From Owenia fusiformis (Eukaryota > Annelida > Polychaeta > Sabellida > Oweniidae): DNA of 64,000 bases. The notes under the pieces were generated by a model, which ran no database searches, was not told the origin of the DNA, and saw only the letters and a list, made by a program, of their open reading frames with translations. The stretch lies in NCBI GenBank assembly GCA_903813345.2, contig CAIIXF020000001.1, positions 49,557,885-49,621,884 on the forward strand, given 5' to 3'. Shown here in pieces: positions 1-11,538 of the stretch. A program made the translations under genes and the position numbers. Each line of letters opens with the position of its first letter. Position 1 is the stretch's first letter.

Positions 1-212
1 AAAGGAATATTTGTTTTGAACATATCTACCTCCTCACTTAATGAATTAGATTTTACAAAATAAAATCACATCATTAGATAAATTCACATTGCAGCCCCAA
101 CAACAGTATCCAATTTTGTGGATTATTCCACGGTCTTTCAATTACTATCCACTGAATTATCTGTGTTTGTTTCAAAATCTGTCAATTTATGTTTAAATGA
201 TGAAAGAGATAG

Positions 213-1408
213 CATTACGGACACCTCAAATTTGCTCGTTTTAAATTCTTTTCAGTTTTAGGTCGCAAAAGTAAGTTTTGTTTCAAGATATATATATATA
301 CAAAACCTTTTTGTAACAATTGTTTATCAAAATAATTGAATATGTATGGTGAATGAACTTTATTTAGCCCCTTTGCCTAGGTATACAATAAACATGTATG
401 ATATCAAATGACACAAACAATTTAAAATAAATATATAAAATTGAAAACGAATTATGCTTTTCATCCAAAATGAACTTGAAGCACTCTTGCTGCTTTGTTT
501 TGGGGTATTTGCTGTTCTTTGGTCTAGTTGTCACAAAAGATTAAAACTCATCATCTCCACTGTACATTGTGTTTATATGAATTCAAATATCATGTTTTTT
601 GATGCAATACTTTTTTGGTACTTCATGAGTCATTTCAGAATGTGTTAACAATGCGTTGAAATCTTTGGACTGGATTCTCTGTACCACTATTAGATATATT
701 GCCTTTTAAGTGCAACATTTTAAAAAATTTCTTTCAAGTACATGTTTCCTCTTATTTTCTTTTGCTGGTTTGTATTTTTAACCTAATATCTTTTTCCTCC
801 TCTGCATACTTTGTTTTCTCCATTTTTTTACTTATAAAGGTTATTTACTGCTTTGAAAATAAGTTATTTTTGCTTTAAACATAAAATCAATAGGCTTGAG
901 GTGTCCGTAATGTTTTTTAAAAACTATTTATTCTTTTTATTTGTTTCCATTTATTTCAAAAAACTAAATCTAGTTTTGACTCCATATGCCTAGTAAAGAC
1001 TTGGAATTTAAAATCAATTTTAATTAATTTCTGCCTCATTTTTAATCAGTACTGATGTTTGTAAAATGAACCCCCGTAGCTTATGGTAAAAAAAAATTTC
1101 AAATATTATCAGTGGCAATACCAGTTAAATTTAATAAACATATGTAGAGAGACACTTGGGAATTATTCAACAGTGATTTTTGGGATAAAGTAAGCTAATT
1201 TCACAATTTGAATTGATAAATCATGTAGCATTACGGACACCTCACTACATTTCAGACACCATATCTGCTTCTGGATCAGAAAGTAAAAGGTCAATCATTG
1301 TTAAATTATTATTTGATTGATAAGTTGTGTTCATTTCATTAAAAAATAAGAATAGTTAAGATATAAGTACTGTGTAAATTGTAGAAACTTTGCCATTACG
1401 GACACCTC
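213..1408. repeat. Four copies of a 16-17 bp motif, one inverted
   Basis: The 16-mer CATTACGGACACCTCA occurs at 213-228, 1229-1244 and 1393-1408 on the + strand and at 897-912 on the - strand. The first and the inverted copy match over 17 bases (CATTACGGACACCTCAA) and could be terminal inverted repeats of a 700-bp element (213-913). Copies three and four would then be solo ends or parts of related insertions. The sequence between copies is unrelated AT-rich DNA. No target-site duplication is evident. No coding exon is seen in 1-3,100. Confidence 0.6.
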
Positions 1409-2082
1409 ATGGTTTGTGACTCCTAAAAAATGATTCAGAACTTTTATTCGCTATTTGTTAATTAAATAATTCCAAGTGAAAAGCTTTTTACAAGTTATAT
1501 ATGAATATGTTAGCTATTCAAAATCATTATATATGAAGGAAAATACTCAGCTACAGATTTTCTGTGCTAAAAAACATAAAATACCTCTCCAAAAAATGGA
1601 AAAGTGTTACAGAGTAGTCATGATATAAAAACGGTTACAACTTGGGCTATATGACAGTGTTTGAAACAATTTAAAAAACATATTAAAGATAAATGATTTA
1701 GCTACCACTTGGTATTAGAATTGTCTATCTATCTATGATATTAGCCCTTCTGTGATCGTGTAAACATGGTCACAATTTAAGTGAAATGCTTGTTACACCA
1801 AAAAACAGCATATTTTGGGTCATTACTTGTTGATTTTTAAAATAAGCAACAACATATTGTATTATTTCATGATGTGCATATAAGACCATTATGGTACCAA
1901 CTTCTAGAAAGCATTGTTTTTCTTTTATACCTTAAATTGAATAAATAAGGATGCTGTTACAAAAAAATATCGAAAAGTGTCACTTATTCGTGAAAATGCC
2001 TTTTACTAGTAAGCATAGTTTTGTTCTGTTGCTATACTTGATCAATGAATATGTTCTAAGAAAAATGCTCTTAACATAACAT

Positions 2083-2465
2083 GAGGGTTCTCACTAGGCT
2101 TTTAGACTTCAGAGATTCTCCAGAGTCTAATGTCTTAAAACCCTCTTGCTCCAGAATCTAATAGCTTTTCTGAAGTCTAAAGTGTTTTTTCCGAAGTCTA
2201 ATTTTACATTTTTGTCACATTATTTGCAGTAAAACTCTTGAGAAAATACATAAAACTGGATACAAACAAGGAAGAGGAAGTTAGAAACCTTTTAGAAATA
2301 AATATTGGGATTAAAATAGCAAGATAATCTTAGGAAGTATGTTGAAAAGTACACTTATAGGATATCTCTGATCTCACATGGGGGAGAAGTAGCCGCGATA
2401 CCGCGAAAATGTAGTCAAATACCGCTAAAAATCCGGGGTCTAAAAATTTCCTGGTGAGAACCCTG
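2083..2465. mobile_element. hAT-like non-autonomous element (MITE)
   Basis: The ends are inverted repeats: GAGGGTTCTCACTAGG on the left and, reverse-complemented, CAGGGTTCTCACCAGG on the right. Flanks are CATAACAT (2075-2082) and CATATCAT (2466-2473), an 8-bp target-site duplication with one mismatch. An 8-bp duplication with CAGGG termini is typical of hAT elements. The 383-bp body has no transposase frame. Confidence 0.7.
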
Positions 2466-3103
2466 CATATCATTATGATATATAAATCATGTGCTAAATG
2501 CAACTTAATGTTTCTACTATGTGCTCCTTGACCTTTCAATGTAGACAATATATCTTGTATTATCACATGGTTAGTAGTTTCTAAGCATTTAGTCAATAGT
2601 AACTATATGACGTCACTGGTTATATCACTTCGTAGCTTCGTAGAACGAGTATCACAGCATGGAAATAATGAGATCACTTATTGATTTATTTTGGCTTTTA
2701 TCCGGTCAATGAATTTGAGTACACAAAAGTTATTGAGGGTGTGAGCAAGGGTTATATATTTTATTTCAATTTTGATATATCATTATTGTTTTTAAGAATT
2801 CTGCGCCAGAGGGATTTAATTTTTAGAAATACAATACATGGCACCATGTGATTATATTCTTACAAAATGTTTACACATATCGGGAGAGAAAATTAGACTA
2901 AATGAGATTTTTTTCAAAAAAAATTTCATGACTGACATATTTTTTATCATATATGTTTTTGAACACTTTCTCGCTTTCTACAGGTAAAACTTTACAAAAC
3001 AGGAATCAGTAGACCAATATCAAGATGAAAATTATGTTTCTTCAAAAGGACCCCAAATTATCCCTTTTGCTAAGACTCTAAATCAATCTGATTAATGACT
3101 TAC

Positions 3104-6100
3104 TTTTAGGATCCTGTACAGGTTGATTAATGTACAGAACTTCAGGTTGTTTCTCCTGTTCTAATCTCTTCAAATGTTTCTCAATAGCTCTACCTGAAAT
3201 AAAGACAATACTAAATATCTAGCTACAGGGTGACATAAAAAATGTAAACCCCCTTATTTTGGAACAAATTTCTGAATTTGGGATTTCTGCCTTCACCATT
3301 TTTTGAGTCATTTTCGGATATCAATACAATCCATCTACTCATTTTGTGGAATGGCTTTTTAAATCATAATATATATATCTTTTATATACATCTTTTATTG
3401 ACTCTTTTAGATGTCATATCATGACATATTAGTCACTAAGGTAGAGCAGTTCTTCCCATTGTCGAGTTGAAGAACTGGTATCTTTATCCTGGCTAGAACC
3501 ATAGACAATTCTAGCCAGCGCCAGCCTTTTATCGAGTCAGCAGCACTCTTGTAATCGCCGGTATAGGTCAGTAGTCATAGGTCAAAGACAAATCACAAGA
3601 AGTGCTGTGACCTGGGTTAGAACCCAAGACCTCTACTTTTCAGCATGAAGCCAGACTTCCTGCTTTTCAGACCAATGCCTTAACCACTAGGCCGAAGACA
3701 TACAGTTTATAAATTTGATGTTGACCAAGATTTCTGCATATTTGAGTAATTTGGCACGAACAATGTCGAACATACCCCTAAACCATATATCAAAAAGATT
3801 ACATCAAAGGCTTAGGCTATAACACAATTCTCTTGTTAGCGTTATGATTATAGGACGGGAAAATTGAAGGGGGATGCATTGAGGTATATGTTGACTTACA
3901 GACTCATGAAAAACTAGAACTGATATACTGTACTAGTTTTCTAAGACTCTCAAAAGACTTTTAAATAGAGTTCTCAACTCGATTTTTTACCGGGGCCTTA
4001 TACTCTCCAAGCTTTGAGCTAGCAGTAGCTCTAGGAACATGTACAATTAGTGAAAAATCAAAGTTTGTCTTCTGAAAAGTTGACTATCCTTTTAGAAAAA
4101 AAGGTTATTCCTGGGCTAACAGCTAGTAGAGCAAGACAAAAACATCAAATGACAGTCAATCTACTAAGCCTCTACTTGAATATCAAATACTGAATGGGGA
4201 AAAACGTGAAACTTCCTAAAGTGTTAAAAAGTTCCCATGTGATACATGTATATAGATATACCAGGTAGTGCAAAAGGTAGATACTTAATTACTATTGTTT
4301 CAGGAAAATCAAACTCTGGTGTATATTATTAACAAATATTTTGTTGTTCATTAAGGAAGAAGATAATCAATTGAATAAGTCACATTTGAAAACTTTGTTT
4401 ATCTTTGTGATGTATGAAAATGGGTTTCTGTTTTGCAATCCTTGAATGTGTAGTTCAGTAGTATACAGAAGTAGTATGCATATTACATAGGTATATATTC
4501 CAGGAAAATATACTCTTATCAATGCAATTACTCCAAATCCTTTAACAAATATTTAAATTAACTTGTTTCTTTGAAACATGCTGAATTATTTTGTAATGGA
4601 AAAAATTTTTTCTAATAGTTAATGATTAAAAGTTTCATTTCCCTGAAATATACCTTTTAATCTTTGCTTTGTCTAGCTCTTTATTTTGGGTTTTGAAACA
4701 TTGCTGAGAAAATTTTGAGAAGTCACAAATCCATGAAAACATGCGGTCCTAACTTCGACCGTTATTTTGAATTTTCGACCTACCGGCTGTTTGAAAATCA
4801 AAGATTACGAGTCTCATACTGCACCGTTTTTCTTCAAACTTGTTCCATAACAAAAATCCCCTTCTGATGGTACATTATTCTCTTAAACAGAGTCCCTACT
4901 TCCAGCGGCATTTTGGTCCCCAGCTGTAAGAAGGCCTTCTAACAGCTGGGGACCAAAACGCTGCTAGAACGAGGGACTCTTTACAATAAAGTAATGCACC
5001 GACAAAAAGGGAATTTTCTTCTGCTTTTAATGGTATAAGTTTGAGGAAAAACGATGCAGTATGAGAGTCGCAATCCTTGATTTTCAAACATCCGGTAGGT
5101 CAAAAATTCAAATTAACGGTCGAAGTTAGGACCACGTGGAAAACTCAATCACCAAGAAATTTCAAAATTACAAAAACATGAAATATAATAGCGTCAAATA
5201 TTAGTTGAAGTACAGTATACTTGCCGTTTACATCACCACATGCAAGTGGACAATGTCAATCGTGCTTCTGCACGAAAGTCGTCTCTATAACTGTATAAAT
5301 GAGTTAAAATGACATACAGATTTTTAATGGCCAAACTTTTATTTGGTGAGCGTTTTAATTGGCGAATAATAGAAAAATCGCCAAATTAAATAGCCGCCAA
5401 AATCCCCTGGAATATGACTTGTTTTTCGTTTGGTGCACTTTCTGTTATTAGAAAGATACCAAGATGGCTAGGCTGTTTATTTATAGAAACAGCAAGGAAT
5501 ATTAAAGAAATTTATAAACAACAAGAAATTATTAATCAACAACACTAACAATGAGTAAGAGGATGTCTGGGACACTTCGAAAACAGCCAAATTAAATAGA
5601 CACCAATAGGTCCAAAATCACCAAATTAAGTAGCACCAAATTAAAGACAAGTACAGTATTTGCAATATTCTGATGAAATCATTTCCATCCCATTGAAAAA
5701 AAGCAAGGAAATGCACACATGTTACCTTCATCAAAAGCCACTGTATCGTGGCCTTCGTCCAAAGATAAATCCCTGCATGTATACGGGTCATGTCGTAAGC
5801 ATAAAATTTGAAATCAAATGTCCGCCATTTTTCCACATCACAATTTGAATTGCAAGTTTTGGTCTTATTACCTCACCAAAAATTCCAAAACACACATGAA
5901 GTGATCAATGTATTAGTTCACATCTTCTGGATCGCTAACTTAGAATTTACAGCCAGTTACTAATATCAGACATTAACGACATTTCATCCACTTTTCAAAT
6001 ATGGCCTTTTTTCCTGGAGCCATTTGTTTTAATTTTAGACGAAATCCTGACGAAATCATGCAATATCTCATCAAGGAGCCCGGCCGGTCCCATTTTAATT

Positions 6101-7917
6101 AATGATTTATTTATCTAGCGATTTTTAAAATATTTGATAAACTTATGACACGCCGGCAAGCTTTTTTCAAATGACGTTCACGGTGTTCCAGATGAAATAA
6201 CTTCTAGCCAAGAATTGGCTAGAGACTCGAGTAACACACATGCTCTCATACTTTAATTTGTACCAGAAAATAACATGGGCAGGTATACCTGTAGCATCTT
6301 TTTCAAAAATGTTGTTTGGAAAGAATAAGCTAAGGGGAGTCCGTCAAGTATGGACTGGGTAGGTATTATTACCACCTTGCTGGGCCAGTTCTAGGGGTTT
6401 TAGTGCTAGTTTAGAAGGCATTCATTTTACTATATCGACCTGAGTAATGTGTGACGTCATAGTGGTAGCCCATATGGACCAGTCTAGAATATATTCTGGA
6501 CCGGCAAATTTTCCCCAGAAAATTAGATATCGTTCAGTGCGTGAGATTTTCTTGCTATTTCAGCCCTGGTTGTTAACGGTGGTAATAATACTAATAACGT
6601 AATTTCTGCGACCAATATAGTAAAATATTGGACCTTGGGCCTTCGGTTCTCGGTCCAATATTTCACTATATTGCCCTTAAAATTTGAGTTATTGTACTAT
6701 TCTATCAACCAGTATACAATGGATGTCCCTAATTTTGTTATTCATTGTACCTTTTATCATGGGTCTTCTAGACTAGACCATGGGCTTTCTAATTGAAAGC
6801 CCATGACTAGACTAACAAACTCATGGTTATGTCGAGATTTAAAGTGGGGGACAAAAGTAAAACTCTACATTCAAAAGTTGTCACAATGAGCTAAATTCCA
6901 AGTTTCGTGTCTCAAACTCTCCCAAGCGGTAGAAAAATAATTCCCGTTCACTTTAAGTAGCACAATAAATGAATCCAAAGCTTCATACCTGCAAATGATG
7001 GATAAATCCCTACCAAATCGAATGAATGTTTTCATGAATCACCATGTTTGTGATCCAAGGAGGATTTACTCCCAGAATGCAACATCAGTTAACCTTATTT
7101 ACTCGTGACAGGTTTCAAAATGGCGGAACAGCATTTTGAAAGCTGGCACTTGTCATGTTGCATTCTGGGAGCCAATCCTCCGTTGCAGAGTAATCGGGCT
7201 ACAAAATTACCTCAACATTTGAAGAGTCGGCATTAACATGGAATATCCACTTCAACTTTTTAAGTTCTTATTTGTCATTATGGACACAAATTCCACTATA
7301 TTTGGACCAACTAGGACGGAGACAATAGAGCACTGAATATACTGAGGTAAGAATTTATTACATGTGCGACAGCATGTAATTTTCATAGCTATAGTAATTC
7401 TTTATGTTCCCCACTGTAGATCTACATCCATAGGCCAGGGGTAAAGTAATAGTAAGCCGTATATACAGTTTACTATTACTTTTCCCTTGGCCTATGTCTA
7501 CATCTGTATTTATAAATGTAACTTACACATAGGTGTTTTGAATTGATCATCATCTAGCAGATCGTATCTCTCCATTTTATGTAAAAGATCCAATAAGTCA
7601 AAAAATGTTGGTTTATCCGTGAACTGTGCATGAAACCATAAATCGAATATTTTAGCGCACTTATCCCCTGCACACTCCACATTTTTAAAGTCTACAAGTT
7701 TAAAGTCTGCATCTTCAGCTGCTCTAGAATATAGGCCTTTCCAGTCTTTGGGATAGCCATGATTGGATAATACAGATCCTAAAGGTGGATTTAAATATTT
7801 ACTGATTATAATCACAATTCCCTGATTTTGATAAATTTTGTCAAGTTTTATTTTTTTAGTTTCTTCATTCCACCATTTTTTGTAGCCATAATCCTGCTCT
7901 GCTCCTCCTTGAGCCAT
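3104..7917 (-). CDS. MYD88: MyD88-like death-domain adaptor, 5' part (TIR exons outside the window)
   Basis: Two exons are visible, at 7917-7527 and 3193-3104, joined in phase 1. The start is the ATG at 7917 (MAQGG), in good Kozak context. Exon 1 (130 codons plus one base) carries a death domain at about residues 31-121: a K-Y-L-N-P helix, DWKGLYSRA, the W of IFDLWF, and a DLLDLLHKMERYDLL end. These match the MyD88 death domain pattern (LFLNP, DWTAL, LLDAW, LLELL) better than IRAK. Exon 2 encodes a charged linker (CRAIEKHLKRLEQEKQPE) like the intermediate domain after the vertebrate MyD88 death domain. Donors are GTAAGT at 7526 and 3103. In the family this adaptor links Toll/IL-1 receptors to IRAK kinases in the cytoplasm. 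No TIR sequence is seen in 1-3,103, so those exons probably lie beyond the left edge. A death-domain-only relative is the alternative. Confidence 0.75.
3440..3700 (-). mobile_element. tRNA-derived SINE
   Basis: On the minus strand a tRNA-like head lies at about 3693-3610. It has an A-box-like stretch TAGTGGTTAAGGCATTGG (3690-3673) and a B box GGGTTCTAACCC (3626-3615) at tRNA-like spacing. A non-tRNA body follows down to about 3440 and includes a small inverted repeat around GGCTAGAA. I could not assign the body to a named central domain. Confidence 0.7.
4742..5143. mobile_element. Foldback (nearly full-length palindrome) element, about 400 bp
   Basis: The left half from GGTCCTAACTTCGACCGTT pairs with the right half ending AACGGTCGAAGTTAGGACC. 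Pairing continues through the body: AGTCTCATACTGCA with TGCAGTATGAGAGT, and CAGCTGGGGACCAAAA with its complement next to the centre at about 4930. Arms are roughly 200 bp with small differences. It lies in intron 1 of the MyD88-like gene. No coding frame. Confidence 0.8.
5333..5650. repeat. Degenerate dispersed repeat around CCAAATTAAATAG
   Basis: Short phrases of the type GCCAAATTAAATAG and ACCAAATTAAG recur at 5333-5403 and 5582-5650, in both orientations, between otherwise unrelated AT-rich sequence. It looks like decayed ends of a small element in intron 1 of the MyD88-like gene. Confidence 0.4.
6613..6673. repeat. Perfect-type hairpin
   Basis: Arms 6613-6634 and 6652-6673 are inverted copies of CAATATAGTGAAATATTGGACC with one mismatch, around a 17-base loop. 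Probably the remnant of a small palindromic MITE. Confidence 0.65.
7057..7186. repeat. Inverted repeat, member of a dispersed family
   Basis: AAGGAGGATTTACTCCCAGA (7057-7076, continuing to ATGCAACAT) is complementary to ATGTTGCATTCTGGGAGCC plus AATCCTCCGTTG (7155-7186). The same right-arm sequence recurs at 44551-44585 (GATGTTGCACTCTGGGAGCC), so this is an element family, not a chance hairpin. Confidence 0.65.
7429..7496. repeat. Short palindromic element
   Basis: Arms CATAGGCCAGGGGTAAAGTA (7429-7448, continuing to 7455) and its imperfect complement at 7469-7496 enclose a 13-base loop. It lies just 3' of the donor of the first MyD88-like exon. Confidence 0.6.
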
Positions 7918-10796
7918 GTTCAAGTGAAGCAAGTATTCTTGCTTACCTTCCCACGACTACAAATCTATTATTGTTGTGATTAAGATAACGAAACCATGAT
8001 GTTTATTATCTCACATTTTCGATTACACGTTCATTTCCTGGTGCTCCCACATATTGCATCAGAAATGCGAACGTATTACAAATGTGAACGTTCGGTATTT
8101 TCAGAAAGATGTTAGCACTGGGCTCATTCACAGCCTCTTCTACAAGCCATAGATAAAGAGCGGTTCTAATAAATCAGAATGATGAAGAGTTATCTGATAT
8201 TGTAACAATGCTGGACATGATATATCAAATTTCAGTGAAATTGATCACCCTCATCAATTTCATAATAACAACTTTGATTGGCTGTTAAATTAACATGTCA
8301 CATATCCTCTACCCATCGTGGTTGTTCTATGGATAGCCCTATTTAAATATGAAATGTCTACAGAACCTTAAGGCTATTCAGCAGAGTTGAATCTTGTTCA
8401 ATTCAAATGACCTTTGTTTCAACGCATTGTTTCAAATCATTTATCAGTATTTTGAAATGATGTACTCATCAAATACATAAATACTTTTATTTTCATATGT
8501 AAATGATGGCCAACCATATTGACTTGTCATTTTACTTTCCCAATAAAATTTATACCATAAAAAATAAATAAAAAAAACAGTGATGGGGACTAACATAAAT
8601 ATAATAACATTGCTTATAAATATGAAATACTTTGCTTTTTTAGCATTTATCACTGATTTAAACTCAATCATATACAGTTTAATTATCTAATTTTATTTGG
8701 AGATGAGGGATCAAAATTCATTGCTTTTGTTTTATGTTTCAAGAGACAAAAATGGCGGCCATTTTGAAAATAGGCAAGCTTTTGAACCAGGAGTCATAGG
8801 GGATTTCCTATATTGATGTTGAACAAAAATAACTTAAAACAGGAATCCTATTGACAGAGGTTTTAAAACGGCCCAATTGTTGACAGACGGACAGACAGAC
8901 AAGGGAGTGATTGCAATGGCTCACCATGTGAGTTAATAACAGAAAATAGGGTCGAGATATTTTAACTTGAAGCTTAGCAACAGTTATTCTTTCCCAAACT
9001 CCTCTTTGGATGCCAATGTGCTTGACTATTTAAATTGTACTAGTGCAGTTTATAACAACTCCAATATATGCTAAAAACTATAAACCCTTTAGCTTTGGAG
9101 TCAATCTGACCACAACTTCTCACGATCACATTTGAAACATGTAACAAATGATAGAAGTGTTTTACTACTATGATTCATCACCATGGTAACAAATTTTGTC
9201 TTAGCAGAAAAACAAGTCAACATTATTTATTTACAACATTATTTCTTGCAAAAGGACACAGAAGTGCAACAATTGCTACAGATGCTAGGCACCGATGTCA
9301 AATGTATGTCACAAAAATGTTAGATGATATGACAATATGTCACCACAGTTTGGTGGTGACATAAAAAATATTTAACACAAAGGGAAATAAACAAGACAAG
9401 GTTTGTTTTAAACTACTTTTACATATAGATATCATTATATTTACCACTAGACAAATATACATAGGTACATAATATTCAATGTACAATACATATCAATAAC
9501 TATGTTAATACATGTTTATAAAAATTGTTTTTTAAAATAAACTTTAACTAGGAAAAGATAAAATGTCATTCAAAATAAGTGCATTAATTATGCAATACCT
9601 TTGAATTATTACAAAAAGACTTATAATTTGTCCTATCATAATGCTGAACAGCCTTGATAAAAAACTGGTGAATATTTCCCTTATTGTGAGAGTCCCGACC
9701 TTCACAAAAGCACCTTGATATATTTAAAGCAGGTGTAGGATATAATGATTGCTCCTTACAATTAAAGTGTATTTAGAGACAGTAGATTCATCTAAACCTA
9801 CAATTATTTGTAATGGCCTTATTTAACTGTTCAACATTTTCATCATGGAACTACAACATGCACAGTAAAACAATATATGAATAACTTTCTAAACAACAAA
9901 AAAAATTTCAATCATAATTCCATATGTACCATGGACTCATACATTATGTAAAGTCTCAATATGTAATATATACTCTGGTTTGAGTGGCATTAACTTCATG
10001 CTGTACTGTATTTTATGAAGATATATCACCTATTACATATTTGAATTGAATCATTTTGTAATTGAGAAATATATAGTACCATATTTACTACTACTAAGTT
10101 AGAAATATAAATACAATGTTTGTTTATTCTCATACTAATAAAGTAGGACATAAACCTCGCTATGTACAATGTAACATAACTACAATACCCAATATTCAAT
10201 TTAAGATTAAAACTTGAAGCAAATGACTATAATAGACAGTTACACCGTGAAGCGTTTTTGCACAGGATTTATAAAAATTGCAATACTTAAATGACCAGAT
10301 AATTTGCACTATGCATTATTTTACTTCAATCATATGACACGTATGAATATTTCTATTACAAAAATTACTTATTCATGATTAAGCTTCATATTACACTTTA
10401 ACTGGGTAAAAAATTGTCAATATTCTGCTAATTGGCGGCTCTTCAATTTGAAGGTATTCGGCCAAGTTCAATTTCTGTGGTAATATGTGCTATGACGTTG
10501 AATGTTCTTAATTTTAATCAACCACCATATCAATAATAAGATGAAATTGGGGAATTTTCAAATTGCCAAAGCTTAAGCAAAGCAGCTGCCAAATTATTTC
10601 AAGTTACGTTGTTACACAACTTTCACTTGACTATTTGTGCTGGGCACTAAAATGCTATCTACTGAACACAACTGAAATTGCACATCACAATTAAGACAAA
10701 AATGGACAAAAACTGTAAATTTACACATTCTGTATTGATTAATAAAATGAATATATTGAACGCTGTAACTGATGAAAATTACATTACTAAACTACT
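7918..10796. other. Gene-free stretch upstream of the MyD88-like gene
   Basis: I see no supported exon. The part next to 7918 should contain the MyD88-like promoter and possible untranslated exons, but no TATA box or initiator stands out. Around 8881-8940 there is a GACAGACGGACAGACAGAC stretch, common in invertebrate repeat tails. At 9336-9361 there is a small palindrome (TGTCACCACAG with GGTGGTGACA) related to the GTGACA family at 43.6 and 46.6 kb. The rest is AT-rich without visible structure. Confidence 0.4.
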
Positions 10797-11312
10797 ACAG
10801 AGTGAGTCAAAAAAGAAAACCCAGACAAATCTTAATAATTTAGTCATCCAGTACAGGTTTTAAGTCATATTTGCCATACTACAAAGTTTCATTGGTCTAT
10901 TTCCAATGGTCACAATTTTATGGCCATTTTACAAAACATGCTCCAAATGCCAAAACATACCGAAATCAGATTTTACCTCTGAGACCATTTCAAAGATAAT
11001 GTATATATTAACAACCCTTGAAGCACCAGAGACTTGAAACAAGAGATTAGAAGGGCAATGAGAGCAATTACGCATGATATCTGTGACCTTGTAGTCAGAA
11101 AATTTCACCTGATGTGTTCAAATTTGCCTCCAAAGACAAGACCGGCATTTTAAGCACGTTTTGTAAAATGACCATATAATTGCGACCGTTTGGAATAGAC
11201 CAATGAAACTTGAAAGAGAGAAAGAACAATGAACAAGGTTCAATTGTACCAAATACTGAATGAGTGAGTTAAGATTTGTTGGGGTTACCTTTTTTGGCTC
11301 ACCCTGTACATC
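10797..11312. mobile_element. Degenerate mariner-like element with transposase remnant
   Basis: The outer ends are inverted: GAGTCAAAAAAGAAAACCC on the left and GGTTACCTTTTTTGGCTCA on the right. Further inverted matches lie inside (TTTCATTGGTCTATTTCCAA with TTGGAATAGACCAATGAAA). Between about 11,030 and 11,150 a short frame reads LKQEIRRAMRAITHDICDLV, which resembles the C-terminal part of mariner/Tc-type transposases (IRREIRAI motif). It is broken downstream. Similar ends (CAGGGTGACATAAAAAA at 3224 and a TCCAAAAAAG type at 47,174) suggest other decayed copies. Intergenic, 3' of HP1BP3. Confidence 0.5.
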
Positions 11313-11538
11313 CATAAAAGTACAATGAACAATCTAATTGGATATGCGATTAATGTGATTTGGTCAACTTAAAATATTTATTAAATTTTCCTAAATGAGG
11401 ATATTTGTAATAGGATCCAGAGAGATTACCATTTAAATCCATATAATAGAGGTTTATTTGAATCTCAGTATAAATATCCGAACTAGGCTTGTGCTTTTTC
11501 ATATCTGAGTACTATTTTAGTTTATACACATTCAATGC

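Noticed and set aside
8444-8671. 75-codon minus-strand frame rich in hydrophobic residues (MIEFKSVINAKKAK start)
   Set aside because: AT-rich DNA gives such membrane-like frames by chance. No homologue recognised and no splice partners or promoter support.
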